Positions 15,503 to 25,141 of a DNA stretch of 41,812 nucleotides are shown here, piece by piece (the first letter of the stretch is position 1; the number at the start of each line of letters is the position of its first letter). The stretch comes from Lysobacterales bacterium. GTDB lineage: Bacteria; Pseudomonadota; Gammaproteobacteria; Xanthomonadales; Marinicellaceae. The notes below the pieces were generated by a model. The model was not told the origin of the DNA, ran no database searches, and was given only the letters and a program-made list of their open reading frames with translations. Position numbers and translations under genes: made by a program. The stretch covers positions 1-41,812 of the forward strand of contig JALSLV010000094.1 in assembly GCA_026988115.1 (NCBI GenBank), in the 5' to 3' direction.

Positions 15503-18361
15503 ATGAATACACAATTTGAGTTTGTAAAGGGTCAACGTTTTATTAGCCAAACAGAGCAAGAACTTGGTCTTGGGCGTGTTGAAGAAATTAACCACCGCAT
15601 GGTGAAAATATTTTTTGAAGCGGCTAATGAAAGCCGAATTTATGCAAAGGATAATGCTCCAATTTCACGCATTGTTTTTGATGTGGGGGATAAAATACCG
15701 GCAAAAGATGGCTGGACATTAATGGTTGAAAAGCAACAACCGCTTAACGGTTTAATTATCTACCAAGGCATTAATGATAAAGGTGAAGATGTACTATTAC
15801 CCGAAACCGAAATTGCCAATACCATTAAGCTTGATCGCCCAACCGAACGCATGTTTTCAGGTCATTTAGATTCCAACAAATGGTTCAACCTTCGTCAGTT
15901 AGCTTTATCTAAACGCAATGAATTGCAACAAAATCCACTCTTTGGTTTATTGGGCTGTCGAACCTCCTTACTCGAACACCAACTTTATATTGCCCAAGCG
16001 GTAGCAAAACGTTTTGCACCGCGTGTTTTATTGGCTGATGAGGTTGGGTTAGGTAAAACCATCGAAGCAGGGCTAATTATTCATCAACAATTGCTTAAAA
16101 ACCGCGCCAAACGCGTCTTGGTGATTGTTCCTGAGAGTTTAACCCACCAATGGATGGTTGAAATGTTGCGGCGCTTTAACCTGCATTTTAGTGTTTATGA
16201 TGAAGAACAGTGTCTTGGTATAGAAGAGTCCTCACGGTTTAACACCCCTTTTGAAAACAGCCAACTAGCCATTATTCCCTTGCAATTTTTATTAAACAAC
16301 CCAGCCAGGGCAGAACAGGTACTCAATACCCAGTGGGACTTAATGGTTGTCGATGAAGCCCACCACCTTAAGTGGTCTCCCGATAGCACAAGTGAGGAAT
16401 ACCAGCTCGTTGAAGATTTATCCCATAAAATTAAAGGCGTTTTATTATTGACAGCAACACCCGAACAATTGGGAAAAGAAAGCCACTTCGCCCGCTTGCG
16501 TTTATTGGATGCGAATCGATTTAATGATTTTAATGCTTTTGTTGAGCAAGAAAACAACTACCAGAGTATTGTAAACGCCATTGATGTTTTGCGCTCTGAA
16601 AAGCCCATGACTAAAACTGGACATAAAAACACCGCCAGTGTTTTTACTAATGAACAAGACATTGCCGCTGTTTTAAACCTCTTTGAAGACAAATATGAAG
16701 AGGAAGAAAAATGGGTTGTTAAGCAACAATTGATTGAAAAATTGCTTGATCAACACGGCACAGGGCGTTTGTTGTTTCGAAATACCCGCCACGCTATCAA
16801 AGGATTTCCGCGTCGCAAACTGAAAAAATACAAACTAGAAAACCCCTACCAAGACAACACTAACCAAGTGATAGAACTGCAATTAACACCCGAACGTTTA
16901 GGTGAGTTTGAAAATTGGACAAAAATAGACCCTCGCATGCAATGGTTAGCTGAAAAAGTGGTGGATTTAGCACCAAAAAAGATTTTGTTAATTGCTTCTC
17001 AAAAACAAACCGTATTGGATATTGCTGAGAGTTTGCGGGTTAAAATGGGCATTCATAGCGCTGTTTTTCATGAAGACTTAAGTTTAATTGAGCGCGATAA
17101 AGCAGCGGCGTGGTTTGCCGACCAAGAAAAAGGATGCCAGTTATTGCTGTGTTCTGAGATTGGCTCTGAGGGTCGTAATTTTCAGTTTGCATCGCATGTA
17201 ATTTTCTTTGACTTGCCTTTTAATCCAGACTTACTGGAACAAAGAATTGGGCGTTTAGATCGAATTGGACAAAACAACACCATTAATATTCACGTGCCTT
17301 ATTTGCAAGAGACAGCCACCGAAAAGTTATTTAAGTGGTACCACAAAGGTTTGGATATTTTTACCAAAGTCAACCCCGTCGCTTATACTCTCTTTAATCA
17401 ATTACAGCAACCTTTGCGTGATTGTTTTGAGCATGGTGCGGATGAAAAAGAGTTTGAAAAATTGCTTGAAAAAACGCGTGAATTAAGTGCTCAATTCAAT
17501 CAGAATTTCCAAAAAGGTAGAGATAGGTTATTAGAATATAATTCATGCCGTCCTTTTGTCGCTGCCAAAATATTAGCCGATGCACAAAAGCAAGATGACA
17601 CCAGTTGTCAGCGCTTTATGCACCGCATGTTTGATAGATACGGTGTGGATTATGAAGAACTTCGCCAAAACATTGAGTTCATTAAACCGAGTGAAAACCT
17701 CAAAACCCACTTCCCGGGATTAATAGATGATGGAATGAGCGTTACTTTTGATCGGGATACGGCTTTATCGAATGAAACCTTACATTACCTAACGTGGGAA
17801 CACCCAATGGTTGTTGAAGCCATGGAGATGATAACTTCTGGCGAAAAAGGAAATGCCAGTTTAATTTCCTTAAAAAACTCTGGGCTCAAGCCCTCAACTA
17901 TTTTATTGGAAACACTATTTAGTTTGCACGCTCCTGCTGATGCTTCTTTACAGTTGTCGCGTTATTTACCGGCTGACCCAATTCGGATCGTTGCCGATGA
18001 AACCCTAAGAGACAGAACCAAGGTCTTAACCTCGCTTGCTATTCACAACAACCACCAATCAGTACCGCTTAATGTGGCATTGCAAGTGATAAAAATGAAA
18101 CAAGCAGAAATCAAAAAAGTGGTCAGCGCTATTGAGAAAAAGATAGAAATAATTTTGCCTGATTTGGTAGAAGAAGCGAAACAAAAGGCAGAGTTAGAGC
18201 TGAATCAAGAAATCCAGCGTTTAGAGTCCTTGAGAGAAGTAAATGGCAATGTAAGACCTGAAGAAATTGAATTTTTGAAAATTCAAAAACAACAAACCCT
18301 AGAAGCCATTCTTGCAGCTAAAGCACAGATGAATGCCGTTCGGGTTTTGGTTTGTTTATAA
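15503..18361 (+). CDS. rapA: RapA (HepA), RNA polymerase-associated ATPase
   Basis: Swi2/Snf2-type translocase that recycles stalled or post-termination RNA polymerase. The N terminus (about 1-110) carries the two Tudor-like domains (FVKGQRFISQTEQELGLGRV). The helicase core has DEVGLGKTIEAGLI (motif I), DEAHHLKW (motif II), LLTATPEQLG (motif III), and in lobe 2 SEIGSEGRNFQF and LDRIGQNNTINIHVPY (motifs V and VI). The C-terminal half has the RapA-specific region ending in a coiled coil of KQKAELELNQEIQRL type. Length 952 compares with about 970 in enterics. It is monocistronic and is followed by a hairpin terminator. Confidence 0.97.
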   Translation: MNTQFEFVKGQRFISQTEQELGLGRVEEINHRMVKIFFEAANESRIYAKDNAPISRIVFDVGDKIPAKDGWTLMVEKQQPLNGLIIYQGINDKGEDVLLPETEIANTIKLDRPTERMFSGHLDSNKWFNLRQLALSKRNELQQNPLFGLLGCRTSLLEHQLYIAQAVAKRFAPRVLLADEVGLGKTIEAGLIIHQQLLKNRAKRVLVIVPESLTHQWMVEMLRRFNLHFSVYDEEQCLGIEESSRFNTPFENSQLAIIPLQFLLNNPARAEQVLNTQWDLMVVDEAHHLKWSPDSTSEEYQLVEDLSHKIKGVLLLTATPEQLGKESHFARLRLLDANRFNDFNAFVEQENNYQSIVNAIDVLRSEKPMTKTGHKNTASVFTNEQDIAAVLNLFEDKYEEEEKWVVKQQLIEKLLDQHGTGRLLFRNTRHAIKGFPRRKLKKYKLENPYQDNTNQVIELQLTPERLGEFENWTKIDPRMQWLAEKVVDLAPKKILLIASQKQTVLDIAESLRVKMGIHSAVFHEDLSLIERDKAAAWFADQEKGCQLLLCSEIGSEGRNFQFASHVIFFDLPFNPDLLEQRIGRLDRIGQNNTINIHVPYLQETATEKLFKWYHKGLDIFTKVNPVAYTLFNQLQQPLRDCFEHGADEKEFEKLLEKTRELSAQFNQNFQKGRDRLLEYNSCRPFVAAKILADAQKQDDTSCQRFMHRMFDRYGVDYEELRQNIEFIKPSENLKTHFPGLIDDGMSVTFDRDTALSNETLHYLTWEHPMVVEAMEMITSGEKGNASLISLKNSGLKPSTILLETLFSLHAPADASLQLSRYLPADPIRIVADETLRDRTKVLTSLAIHNNHQSVPLNVALQVIKMKQAEIKKVVSAIEKKIEIILPDLVEEAKQKAELELNQEIQRLESLREVNGNVRPEEIEFLKIQKQQTLEAILAAKAQMNAVRVLVCL

Positions 18362-18376
18362 AGGTCCTTTTTGTTC

Positions 18377-18407
18377 AAAAAGCCGCTAAATTAGTTGTGC
18401 GGCTTTT
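18377..18407. terminator. Bidirectional terminator between rapA and the lipoprotein gene
   Basis: AAAAGCCGC and GCGGCTTTT form a stem around a 12-nt loop, with A and T tracts on the two sides. It serves convergent rapA and the lipoprotein gene. Confidence 0.85.
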
Positions 18408-18412
18408 ACCCT

Positions 18413-20572
18413 TTATTCCACTAGTGTAAAACATTCATCAGGGATTTGGCTGTAGCTAACGGTACTAAAACATGTCCATGACAGGCTTTTATCTTCTTCA
18501 ACCTTTGGTTTAAATACAAGTGAGTCGTACTGCAAGGCCGGATCATCACTGGCTGAAAAGTAAAAGGTTAACTCCCCATTTTCCGCATCGTAATCAAAAT
18601 CATCAAGTCCTTGGTAGTGATCATAAAAATAGCCATCATCAGGGAACTTATTATGTGCATAGTAATAATCTGTGACAATGGCTTTATCCTTTTCATGCTT
18701 AACCCTTTTCTGCGTCACTTTTAATTTAAGGGTATAATCTTGGTAAGCAGGAACGGCATAAGCCGAAACAACACCCAAATAAACCACTGCTAAATAGCCA
18801 TCCACATATGACATGTTTTCAAAAACACTGTATTCATAAGAAAACTTCACCGAAAAACCGTCCTTATTGGCATCAAGGGCAAAACTAAACTGCCCCTTTT
18901 CTGGCAAATTTAATTGTCTCGCCGTTGGCATGGTAAATAAGTCCACTTCACTGTGGGTTAAGTTGCCCATAATCTCTAAAAGCTTCAAATAGAAGTAATA
19001 AACACTGCGTGGCGCATCTTGCACTTCGGTTGTGTAGGCGAGCAACGATGAATCCCAATTTTGCCCTTGTTGTTTGTTTAGCCAGCTTGATAGGCTTTGC
19101 TTATTTTTGCTGTTTTCCCTGTCGGCTAATACCTGTGGAATAAAGGCTTGGATGTATGTATCGTCTTTGATTTGGAAATACGATGTTTGTTTCATATCCA
19201 TAAAAGGATTTTTGAATGAAGGATTATCTAAACCAAGGTCTTTTATCAGTTTTTTTGCCATTTCATTGGTTGAAGCTTGCATAACATCAATTGAAACACC
19301 AGCAAGCATTTTAGTCTCTAAAGTGAGTTTAAATGTTTTTTTAAACTTTTCAATCAGTGTTTTATGAGCGTTCATGTCTTTTATTTTACTGGCAAACCAG
19401 GTGCCTGAGTCATCCGTGACAACCACGATTTTCTGCCCATAGATTTTTAGTATATCAGCAAGCGAAACGCCAAAACAATTATTTAATAAGGCAATGATTT
19501 CATTGGTTTTATTTCGAGCTTTTTCTGCCTCTGACTGCGTTGCAAAACTTAAAGCAAATTCATAAGCATTGGTAATCTGTTCTACTGTGGGTCGCGTAAA
19601 TTGCCACGCACGTCGAGGAGTGCCGGCAGTTTGTATTTCAAAGTTTGAGTCTACACCCGCAATAAATTTTCTGGCACCAACCTCTGGCATGGCAAGTTTA
19701 ACAATTAAATCACTTTTACCTGCCGTTGATGCTGTTCCTGCCCACAAAAACTTCATTTTATCTAAGCCAAGCTTTTTAACCATTGGCTGCTCACTGGCTG
19801 GAATCAGGGCTTTGTTATTTTGGTAGACTGCATCAATGTTTATCCACGTTTCGAGGTTGTTACCACTGGCATCGACGCTGTCTTCATAAGCAAATATGTC
19901 ATCTAGCTCTGGGTCGTGTTTGTTTTGTGCTAAAAGCGTTTTTAATTGTTTTTCGGAAGCGCTTAAACCTGATAACATTAATAACCGACCTGTTTTTTCA
20001 TCAAAAGACATAAAGACAGGCGCCATTGCGACAAAAAGCCCAGCAAAATTAGTGCCATCAAAGGCTTTAGTGACACGAAATTGCTTATTGCTTTGTTTTT
20101 CTATTAATCCCAAAAGCTCGCTTATTTGTGCTTTTGTTGTGTTATCTAAAGTTGTGGCAATCATCACTTCGGGAACCATCGAACCATCACTGGCATTTAA
20201 AACAGCAATTTCCAATGGTGATGACATGTTTTTTAACAACAGCTCAAAAGGAAATTGTGCCTCCTTTGGCAGTTTATTGGCATAACGAGCAACCAAACCT
20301 TTTTTAATGTTGCTGATTATGGTTTTGTGAGCCTCTAGTTTTTGTGCAGGATGTAAACCATCGGCTTTGGCTTCAAACAAAAGCTGCCATATCGTTGGGA
20401 TGCGTGCATAAGCCAAGGTCTGGGCGGGTAATTTTTCGCGCATCCATGCCACATTTTGCAGTTTAATCATCTGGTGTCGTGCTGATTGACTTTGTGTTGT
20501 TGAGTTGTCACACCCTGTTAAAAAGACCAACAAACCAGTTAGTGCTATTAGTATTCCTTTTGTTTTCATCAT
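18413..20572 (-). CDS. Large lipoprotein with a C-terminal type IV pilin-like domain
   Basis: Function unknown. The N terminus MMKTKGILIALTGLLVFLTGC is a lipoprotein signal (Cys21). About 550 residues follow that resemble DUF3352-type periplasmic proteins (LPAQTLAYARIPTIW near the start), with no catalytic motif. The last 125 residues look like a type IV major pilin: a hydrophobic helix ending AYAVPAYQDYTLKLKV (near 603-618), a middle segment with YYYAHNKFPDDG, and a C-terminal Cys pair, SWTC (Cys701) and IPDEC (Cys714), placed like the pilin D-loop disulfide. The prepilin-peptidase site and Glu5 are missing, so it would not be processed as a pilin. Its end overlaps nothing; its start overlaps the CvfB-like gene by 4 bp. 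Confidence 0.7.
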   Translation of the reverse strand: MMKTKGILIALTGLLVFLTGCDNSTTQSQSARHQMIKLQNVAWMREKLPAQTLAYARIPTIWQLLFEAKADGLHPAQKLEAHKTIISNIKKGLVARYANKLPKEAQFPFELLLKNMSSPLEIAVLNASDGSMVPEVMIATTLDNTTKAQISELLGLIEKQSNKQFRVTKAFDGTNFAGLFVAMAPVFMSFDEKTGRLLMLSGLSASEKQLKTLLAQNKHDPELDDIFAYEDSVDASGNNLETWINIDAVYQNNKALIPASEQPMVKKLGLDKMKFLWAGTASTAGKSDLIVKLAMPEVGARKFIAGVDSNFEIQTAGTPRRAWQFTRPTVEQITNAYEFALSFATQSEAEKARNKTNEIIALLNNCFGVSLADILKIYGQKIVVVTDDSGTWFASKIKDMNAHKTLIEKFKKTFKLTLETKMLAGVSIDVMQASTNEMAKKLIKDLGLDNPSFKNPFMDMKQTSYFQIKDDTYIQAFIPQVLADRENSKNKQSLSSWLNKQQGQNWDSSLLAYTTEVQDAPRSVYYFYLKLLEIMGNLTHSEVDLFTMPTARQLNLPEKGQFSFALDANKDGFSVKFSYEYSVFENMSYVDGYLAVVYLGVVSAYAVPAYQDYTLKLKVTQKRVKHEKDKAIVTDYYYAHNKFPDDGYFYDHYQGLDDFDYDAENGELTFYFSASDDPALQYDSLVFKPKVEEDKSLSWTCFSTVSYSQIPDECFTLVE

Positions 20573-21402
20573 TTTACCTGTTTAATTTCTTCTTTGGTTA
20601 TTGTAATTAATTTTTGTTTGTACAAAGAGCCAATGGCTTTTTTGTAACTGCCTTTGGAGACTTTCCATTTGGCGTATATTTCTGCAGGTGGCGCCTTATC
20701 GGTCATGGTGGATACGCCGTTATTGACTTTCAAATCTTCATAAATCTTTGTTGCCAATGTGCCTTGTTGTTTTGAATCGGGTAAATTCAAGCTCAAATTG
20801 ATTTTTTTGTCTTCTCGGATATCTTTGATATAGCCTTTAATCTTTTGCCCGACTCGAATGGTTTGAAACACATCGGAATGATGGATAACACCCAAGTGTG
20901 TTTTGTTTATCACCGCTTTAAAGCCCAGCTGAGATTTTCCACAAATTAATAAATCCACTTGTTGTTGCGGTTTAAAGTTAGTGTTGTATTCGTTTAAATG
21001 CTTGCTGAGTTTTATTGAGCCAACCAAACGTTTGGATGCATTGTCTTGGTACATGTAAACGGTGTAATAAAGCCCTGGATAAATTTTATAGGATTGTTCG
21101 GCATAAGGCACCATTAAGTCTTTAGGTAAACCCCACTCAAAAAAAGCCCCTATTTTATTCATATCAGCCACCTTTAAATAAGCACATTCGCCTAATGTTA
21201 TTTTGGGTGTTTGGGTGGTGGCAATGGGTTGGTCATTGGTATCAAGATATAAAAATACTCGCATGACTTGACCAATGCGGTAATCCTCGGGTAAAAAGCG
21301 GTTGGGTAATAATATATGACCCAAGTGTCCGCCTTCGAGTAAAACGCCTTGATCGGTTGCTTTAACTATTTCTAATTGATTGTATTTACCTAAATGTGCC
21401 AT
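20569..21402 (-). CDS. CvfB-like S1 RNA-binding protein
   Basis: A 277-residue protein of the CvfB/YitL family, with tandem S1-type OB folds and a C-terminal winged helix (YAKWKVSKGSYKKAIGSLYKQ). Seen motifs include GVLLEGGHLGHILLPNRF, GAFFEWGLPKDLMVPYAEQ and VGQKIKGYIKDIREDKKINLSL. The founding member affects virulence-gene expression in Staphylococcus; in proteobacteria its role is unclear, presumably RNA binding. It is co-transcribed with the lipoprotein gene that overlaps its stop by 4 bp. Confidence 0.88.
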   Translation of the reverse strand: MAHLGKYNQLEIVKATDQGVLLEGGHLGHILLPNRFLPEDYRIGQVMRVFLYLDTNDQPIATTQTPKITLGECAYLKVADMNKIGAFFEWGLPKDLMVPYAEQSYKIYPGLYYTVYMYQDNASKRLVGSIKLSKHLNEYNTNFKPQQQVDLLICGKSQLGFKAVINKTHLGVIHHSDVFQTIRVGQKIKGYIKDIREDKKINLSLNLPDSKQQGTLATKIYEDLKVNNGVSTMTDKAPPAEIYAKWKVSKGSYKKAIGSLYKQKLITITKEEIKQVK

Positions 21403-21470
21403 ATTTTTCTCGTGATTTTCAGGCGCAATTATAAAGCGTTGAGATTTATTATGCTGTTTATTTACAGAGC

Positions 21471-22127
21471 TTAGAGTGACTTTCTTGCAAATACCAAGAC
21501 TTTAACCGATTTTACCCCTGACTTGATTAAAGTTTTAGCACATTCACTTAAAGTGTTACCCGATGTCATGACATCATCCACAAGAATAACTTTTTCACGA
21601 TAAAAGCTATCTGGCAGGGTAAAAGCTCCACGCACATTTTTTGCCCGTTCTTTAAACTTGAGTTGTGCTTGCATTTGTGTGTTTTTTTGTCGAATTAAAG
21701 AAGTATCGAGTTGACGTCCAGAGTATTTAGCTAGTTCTTTTGCAATCTCATAAGCCTGATTATAACCACGAGCCCGCAGGCGTGATTTGTGTAAGGGCAC
21801 AGGCATTAATACATGATCTTTGTTGGCTTGATTCAACAAGGGCAACATAAGTTCTGCCATTAAGCGTGAATAAATAATTTTTTTGCCAAATTTTAACGCC
21901 ATAACCCATTTATCAATGGGAGCCTGATAAAAAGCAGCATAAAGTGTTTGATTAAATACCGGTGGTTTTATCAGGCAAGAACCACACAAGTGTTGGCTCA
22001 CTTGCAGAGATTCACCACATTGGTGGCAGGCAAAAATAGGCTTGTGCAATAAGGATTGGCAACCCACACACAAGCTTTTATAGTCTGAGTCTTGGGTATT
22101 GTTTTGGCAAATCAAACAATTGTTCAC
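21471..22127 (-). CDS. comF: ComF family phosphoribosyltransferase-like protein
   Basis: Related to the competence protein ComF, needed for uptake of single-stranded DNA in naturally competent bacteria, though also present in non-competent ones. The N terminus has paired zinc-binding cysteines (CLICQN, CVGC, CHQCGE, CGSC) and the rest a PRTase fold with the PRPP loop VILVDDVMTSGNTLSE. Length 218 is typical. Translation begins at a GTG, chosen because the first zinc knuckle follows at once and no ATG precedes it. It is divergent from bioC, a frequent neighbour pair in gammaproteobacteria. Confidence 0.92.
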   Translation of the reverse strand: MNNCLICQNNTQDSDYKSLCVGCQSLLHKPIFACHQCGESLQVSQHLCGSCLIKPPVFNQTLYAAFYQAPIDKWVMALKFGKKIIYSRLMAELMLPLLNQANKDHVLMPVPLHKSRLRARGYNQAYEIAKELAKYSGRQLDTSLIRQKNTQMQAQLKFKERAKNVRGAFTLPDSFYREKVILVDDVMTSGNTLSECAKTLIKSGVKSVKVLVFARKSL

Positions 22128-22176
22128 TAACTTAATGCCTTAATGATAAAATGTAATTTTTATCTTAGCACAACAC

Positions 22177-22998
22177 ATGCCGTTAGAATACGAAGCCATC
22201 CGAAAATCATTTAATGCCACAGCGCACCAATATGAAGATAACGCCATCTTACAAAAAGAGGTTTTATCGCGTTTGCTCGAACGATTAAGCGATGAAGCCC
22301 TAATTGATGTCAATTTAAAACCACAACATATTGTCGATTTAGCCTGTGGAACGGGTTGGGCGCACAAAGGCATTAAACAACTTTTTGCCGATACAAAAAT
22401 TTCCGCACTTGACTTTGCCCAAAACATGTTAAATCAAGTCGATAAAAAGCTGGCAACACCCGTATTTGCGGATGCTCATGACTTGCCTTTTGCAGATAAC
22501 AGTGCGGATGTGGTGTTTTCTAACATGGCATTGCATTGGTGCAATGAGCCCGATGTTTTTGCAGAATCTCGTCGCGTGTTAAAACCTGGTGGCTTAATTG
22601 TTATGAGTGCCTTGGGAGAAACCAGTTTATACGAACTCAAAGGCATACTATCAGAGCTGGATGATAAACCTCGTGTTCACACTTTTCCTGCCTTACACGA
22701 TTTAGGCGATGATTTACTCAAAGCTGGTTTTGAGGATGTAGTGGTTAATGCCGAAGTGATAACATTAACTTATAAAGATGTGGTTTCATTAATGAAAGAC
22801 ATTAAAGCATCGGGTGGTCACAATGCCGATGAAAAGCGTTCAAAAGGATTAACGACAAGGCATTGGCTCAAACAAACTCAAGCCGCTTACGAAGATTACC
22901 GAGAAGATGGTCGAATACCTGCCAGTTATGAAATTGTATATTTGCGCGCCAAAAAACCATCAGTTAAAAATGGACTGAATTTAACGATTAAATCCTAA
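22177..22998 (+). CDS. bioC: BioC, malonyl-ACP O-methyltransferase
   Basis: First step of pimeloyl-ACP synthesis for biotin: methylates malonyl-ACP with SAM. The N terminus IRKSFNATAHQYEDNAILQKE is diagnostic, followed by motif I VDLACGTGWAH, ALDFAQNML, and NMALHWCNEPDVFAESRRVLKPGG. Length 273 is slightly long. No other biotin gene is in the window. Its last 18 bp overlap the 3' end of the convergent flavoprotein gene, so the two could interfere at the RNA level. Confidence 0.93.
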   Translation: MPLEYEAIRKSFNATAHQYEDNAILQKEVLSRLLERLSDEALIDVNLKPQHIVDLACGTGWAHKGIKQLFADTKISALDFAQNMLNQVDKKLATPVFADAHDLPFADNSADVVFSNMALHWCNEPDVFAESRRVLKPGGLIVMSALGETSLYELKGILSELDDKPRVHTFPALHDLGDDLLKAGFEDVVVNAEVITLTYKDVVSLMKDIKASGGHNADEKRSKGLTTRHWLKQTQAAYEDYREDGRIPASYEIVYLRAKKPSVKNGLNLTIKS

Positions 22999-25020
22999 GC
23001 CTTTATCTCTTTTGAAAATCGCTTTGTCTTTACCAGAACCAAAAAATTGCGCCTCTAAATGACCCGAGTGAACCGCTTGGGCAATCAACCCAGGTGCGTA
23101 AGCATCTCCGATTAGTGCAAAGTGTTTAAAAGGGTGTTTGTCTTTTAGCGGTGTGTATAAATCATCATTTGGACTTCTTTCACTAACAACCACAAGGGTT
23201 TTACAGGGTGTATAGTTTTCTTTACGGGTGTAAATATGCTGACTGACAACATTGTTTTGTACAATTTTATGGAGTTGTTGGTTGAGAATTATTTTCACAC
23301 CTTTTTCATGCAAGCAATTATGGATGCGTTGCTGTTCTAGGGTGTTGTCACTCCATTCCGCCACGCGTGCACTATTGGTTACATAGGTGACATTGCAACC
23401 TAATTCAACACATTTTTCTGCCAACACGCTTGCCATGTAATAATGATCTGCATCGTAAATAACCACTTCGCCTTGTGGTACAACGCCTGACATAATATCA
23501 TCGGGTGTCAAAATTTGCAGTGAGCCATCGTGCACCAAATGTTGACGTGTTTCACGCGATTGTCCATTGTTTTTCCAGTATGAACCCGTGGCAATAATGA
23601 TGTTTTCAAAGCCAAATTCAGTTAAATTTTCAGGCGTGACTTCACTGTCAAAATACATCTCGACATTAGGCATTTGTTTCAAAGCGTTTAATCTGTAATC
23701 AATTACACGCTTCCATTGCGCCAGCCCTGGCAATTGAGACTCGCGCAATACGCGACCACCTGCGACTTTATTTTTTTCAGCAATAACGACCTCGTAACCT
23801 CGCTTGGCAAGTGCGTGGGCACACTCCAAACCAGCAGGACCTGCTCCCACAATTAAAACAGCTTCATCTTGGTGTTTGGGTTTGATAATTTCGGGATGCC
23901 AATCGCGCCGCCACTCTTCGCCCATGGTTGGGTTTTGCGTGCAACGAATTGGCGCAGCATAATTGTCACTAGAGACACAAATATTACAACCAATGCATTC
24001 ACGAATGGTATCGAGTTTGTTATCACGAATTTTATTCGGTAAAAAAGGATCGGCAATTGAAGGGCGAGCTGCTCCGATTAAATCCAAAACACCGCGTTTG
24101 ATTTGTGACACCATCGCATCGGGCGAAGTAAAACGCCCTACACCGACAACGGGCTTGGTGGTTAAGGATTTAACGTGTTTGGTGTATTGTTCTTGAAAAC
24201 CCTCTTGGGAAAAACGCGAAGTTTGCGAATCATTTTCCCAACTCGATACATTAACATCCCACAAATCAGGAATATCGGCCAACATTTCAATAATATCAGA
24301 ACCCTCGCCATCCGCTTGAGTGCCATTTTTGCCGAGTAATTCATCCACAGCAATGCGCAAGGCAATTCCACAAGTATCACCCACCGCTTCTTTGGTGTCA
24401 ATTAACACTTCTTTGAGTAATCTGGCTCGATTCTCCAAACTGCCACCGTATTCATCGCTTCGGTCATTGTGTTGACGTGATAAAAAGTGCATCAAAACCG
24501 ACAGACCATGCCCCGCATAAACATAAACAATATCAAAACCCGCTTTTTTAGAGCGAATTGCCGCATTTTTGTACCATTGACGCAAATTTTTTATATCAGC
24601 TCTATCCATTGCCCGTGCTTGCATGGGATAACCACCAAGCACAGAAGCATGAGTGGGTGCTAATGTTGGCAAACGCGAATAATGATTTTTGCCCGCCAAA
24701 CCTTGGTAAACCAATTCAATCCCAGCAAGCGAGCCGTGCTCATGCACTGCATCGGTCATTAAGCGTAAATTGGCAATATCACTATCATCCCACAAGCGCC
24801 CTTGGTTGTACGGTGTAATATCCGATGACGGATGAATTTCCACCTCTTCAGTACAAACCACACCCCAACCGCCTTCGGCTTTAATCCCCCGCATACGCGC
24901 CAAAGCCTGCGGAAACCGATGCCCCATGCCATTACAATGCGGTACTTGGTAAAAGCGATTAGGTGCCGTAACTGGTCCGATTTTTACTTTTTCAAAGAGG
25001 ATGTCGTAGCGTGAATTCAT
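22981..25020 (-). CDS. 6-S-cysteinyl-FMN amine dehydrogenase, histamine/trimethylamine dehydrogenase family
   Basis: Oxidative deamination or demethylation of an amine, with electrons passing to an ETF. Residues 1-340 form an Old-Yellow-type barrel with Cys29 in VPHCNGMG, the site of covalent FMN in TMADH. The 4Fe-4S cluster is CIGCNIC...C (342, 345, 348, 360). A dinucleotide-binding half with AVLIVGAGPAGLECA follows. The catalytic Tyr168, His171 and Asp264 are conserved. Of the aromatic bowl that holds trimethylammonium, only one Trp remains (Trp261). The Tyr60 position is Glu59 and the Trp355 position is Asp352. Asp at that last site is known from histamine dehydrogenase, so a diamine or other dicationic substrate is more likely. 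Full length at 679 residues. Confidence 0.85.
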   Translation of the reverse strand: MNSRYDILFEKVKIGPVTAPNRFYQVPHCNGMGHRFPQALARMRGIKAEGGWGVVCTEEVEIHPSSDITPYNQGRLWDDSDIANLRLMTDAVHEHGSLAGIELVYQGLAGKNHYSRLPTLAPTHASVLGGYPMQARAMDRADIKNLRQWYKNAAIRSKKAGFDIVYVYAGHGLSVLMHFLSRQHNDRSDEYGGSLENRARLLKEVLIDTKEAVGDTCGIALRIAVDELLGKNGTQADGEGSDIIEMLADIPDLWDVNVSSWENDSQTSRFSQEGFQEQYTKHVKSLTTKPVVGVGRFTSPDAMVSQIKRGVLDLIGAARPSIADPFLPNKIRDNKLDTIRECIGCNICVSSDNYAAPIRCTQNPTMGEEWRRDWHPEIIKPKHQDEAVLIVGAGPAGLECAHALAKRGYEVVIAEKNKVAGGRVLRESQLPGLAQWKRVIDYRLNALKQMPNVEMYFDSEVTPENLTEFGFENIIIATGSYWKNNGQSRETRQHLVHDGSLQILTPDDIMSGVVPQGEVVIYDADHYYMASVLAEKCVELGCNVTYVTNSARVAEWSDNTLEQQRIHNCLHEKGVKIILNQQLHKIVQNNVVSQHIYTRKENYTPCKTLVVVSERSPNDDLYTPLKDKHPFKHFALIGDAYAPGLIAQAVHSGHLEAQFFGSGKDKAIFKRDKGLGFNR

Positions 25021-25093
25021 TTTTTAATCATAGGTTATGGGTTGGCTTTTATCAAGGAATGTTTCCTGTTATATTGGGGTGTTCTAATCACTG

Positions 25094-25141
25094 TTAAGTA
25101 ACGCAGAGATTCACGGAGGAGGCACAGAGTTACACGGGGGT
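25094..25141. repeat. Dispersed CGCAGAG-type repeat, copy 2
   Basis: TTAAGTAACGCAGAG followed by degenerate repeats of the same word (GGCACAGAG, TACACGG). It is related to sequences at 5670-5716 and 31080-31125. It fills the short gap between the flavoprotein and the AAA ATPase genes. Confidence 0.65.

Noticed and set aside
22981-25020. Annotation as trimethylamine dehydrogenase
   Set aside because: Two of three residues of the aromatic bowl are replaced by acidic residues.
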